64,000 nucleotides of DNA, from the NCBI RefSeq assembly GCF_000378625.1, contig NZ_KB905164.1:186001-250000 (forward strand). The letters run 5' to 3'. Below are positions 63,179-64,000 of this stretch, one piece after another; the stretch's first letter is position 1, and each line of letters starts with the position of its first letter. The position numbers and the translations under genes are program-made. The notes below the pieces were generated by a model. The model saw only the letters and a program-made list of their open reading frames with translations. It was not told where the DNA came from and did no database searches. This DNA comes from Colwellia piezophila ATCC BAA-637 (GTDB lineage Bacteria > Pseudomonadota > Gammaproteobacteria > Enterobacterales > Alteromonadaceae).

Positions 63179-63952
63179 ATGCCTGACATTAAAAAAGTTG
63201 CCCTACGTGCGCTGTCACTAATGGACTTAACTAGCCTTACCAACACGGAAACTGAGCAGGAAATTATTGCTTTGTGCCAACAAGCAAAATCCCCTGCGGG
63301 TGAAACGGCGGCTATTTGTATTTTTCCACGCTTTATACCCATCGCTAAAAAGGCCCTTAAAGCGCAGCAAACACCCCAGGTAAAAATAGCTACGGTGACT
63401 AACTTCCCGCACGGTAATGATGATATAGACATTGCGCTCGCAGAAACTAAAGCGGCGGTAGCGTATGGCGCAGATGAGGTGGATTTAGTCTTCCCTTACC
63501 GCGCATTAATGCAAGGTAACGAAACCATTGGCTTTGATATGGTTAAAGTGTGTAAGCAGGCCTGCGAAAATTCAGCAAAGCTGAAAGTCATTATAGAAAC
63601 GGGTGAACTTAAGTCCGCAGCATTAATACAAAAAGCCAGTGAAATAGCCATTAGCGCCGGCGCTGACTTTATTAAGACATCAACAGGTAAAGTAGCGGTA
63701 AATGCGACGCCAACAGCCGCAAAAATAATGTTGGAAGTAATCAAGCAAAAGAACACTGCGGTTGGTTTTAAACCTGCAGGTGGCGTTAGAAACGCCGAAG
63801 ATGCCGCGGTATATCTTGATTTAGCCGATAGTATTTTGGGTAGTGAATGGGCAGATGAAAATCACTTTCGCTTTGGTGCTAGCAGCTTACTTACCAGCTT
63901 ATTAAAAACCCTAGGTCATCAAAGTAACACTGATAGTTCAAGTAGCTATTAA
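63179..63952 (+). CDS. deoC: Deoxyribose-phosphate aldolase
   Basis: 257 residues, class I aldolase. [27 protein letters not shown] and [17 protein letters not shown], where the Lys of FIKTSTG is the Schiff-base residue; [17 protein letters not shown] contains the second essential Lys. Splits deoxyribose-5-P into glyceraldehyde-3-P and acetaldehyde, the final step of deoxynucleoside catabolism. Forty bases after nupC. Confidence 0.96.
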   Translation: MPDIKKVALRALSLMDLTSLTNTETEQEIIALCQQAKSPAGETAAICIFPRFIPIAKKALKAQQTPQVKIATVTNFPHGNDDIDIALAETKAAVAYGADEVDLVFPYRALMQGNETIGFDMVKVCKQACENSAKLKVIIETGELKSAALIQKASEIAISAGADFIKTSTGKVAVNATPTAAKIMLEVIKQKNTAVGFKPAGGVRNAEDAAVYLDLADSILGSEWADENHFRFGASSLLTSLLKTLGHQSNTDSSSSY

Positions 63953-64000
63953 CTCACTATTAATATAGCGACTAGTAATTGAAAGTCGCTGATAGATCAG

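Noticed and set aside
1..64000. tRNA, rRNA or CRISPR arrays
   Set aside because: No cloverleaf with a TTCGANTC-type arm, no rRNA core sequence and no regularly spaced direct repeats were seen on reading the window.

Overview
The window looks like a chromosomal segment of a marine, AT-rich gammaproteobacterium of the Alteromonadales, most likely Colwellia or a close relative (Colwelliaceae). This rests on the recognisable gene sets and their order (cbb3 oxidase with fnr and uspE; yafS-like/gloB/mltD; pxpABC; a deo/nup nucleoside locus with a TonB receptor) and on a short interspersed repeat of the kind I associate with Colwellia. No database search was possible. There are no rRNA, tRNA, CRISPR, integrase or transposase genes that I can support.

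Layout. 1-10.3 kb (minus strand): a surface-polysaccharide (O-antigen/capsule) cluster read as wzz, wecA, wzx, an unusual ParB-like/nucleotidyltransferase-fold protein, a GT2 glycosyltransferase, wzy, a Stealth-type sugar-phosphate transferase, a CapE/FnlA-type UDP-GlcNAc dehydratase and an RmlD-like reductase cut by the window edge. 10.6-13.8 kb: a membrane-anchored TPR protein and a DUF4097 protein. 14.2-25.0 kb: a roughly 10.8-kb accessory island inserted at the start of sbcB. The first 42 bases of sbcB are repeated (41/42 identical) at the far left of the island, where they run into a stop codon. 25.0-38.9 kb: core genes (sbcB, a c-type-haem chemoreceptor, a GPx/OhrR-like pair, lysC behind a lysine riboswitch, elyC, a nif3-like gene, gloB, mltD). 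39.2-48.9 kb: the cbb3 cytochrome oxidase and its assembly genes, then fnr and uspE, with FNR boxes before ccoN and uspE. 49.0-54.9 kb: 5-oxoprolinase pxpABC, a 2-oxoglutarate oxygenase and two secreted phosphoesterase-type enzymes. 55.0-64.0 kb: a purine/pyrimidine nucleoside salvage locus (add, deoD, TonB receptor, deoB, udk, nupC, deoC) with a RutR-like operator between deoB and udk.

The most interesting part is the island. It encodes a two-nuclease DUF2779 protein (Cas4-like PD-(D/E)xK with Fe-S cysteines plus a DEDD-type domain), two GIY-YIG proteins, a WYL-domain regulator overlapping a small membrane protein, a MazG-type nucleotide pyrophosphohydrolase, several unknown proteins and three copies of a small repeat-rich protein. 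Six inverted repeats of the form RGAC-N7-GTCY (some half-sites vary by one base) lie before separate transcription units, five of them 38-49 bp from a start codon and the sixth 40 bp from a possible leader ORF. I infer one regulon, probably controlled by the WYL protein, and a candidate anti-phage or DNA-processing system not described under any name I know.
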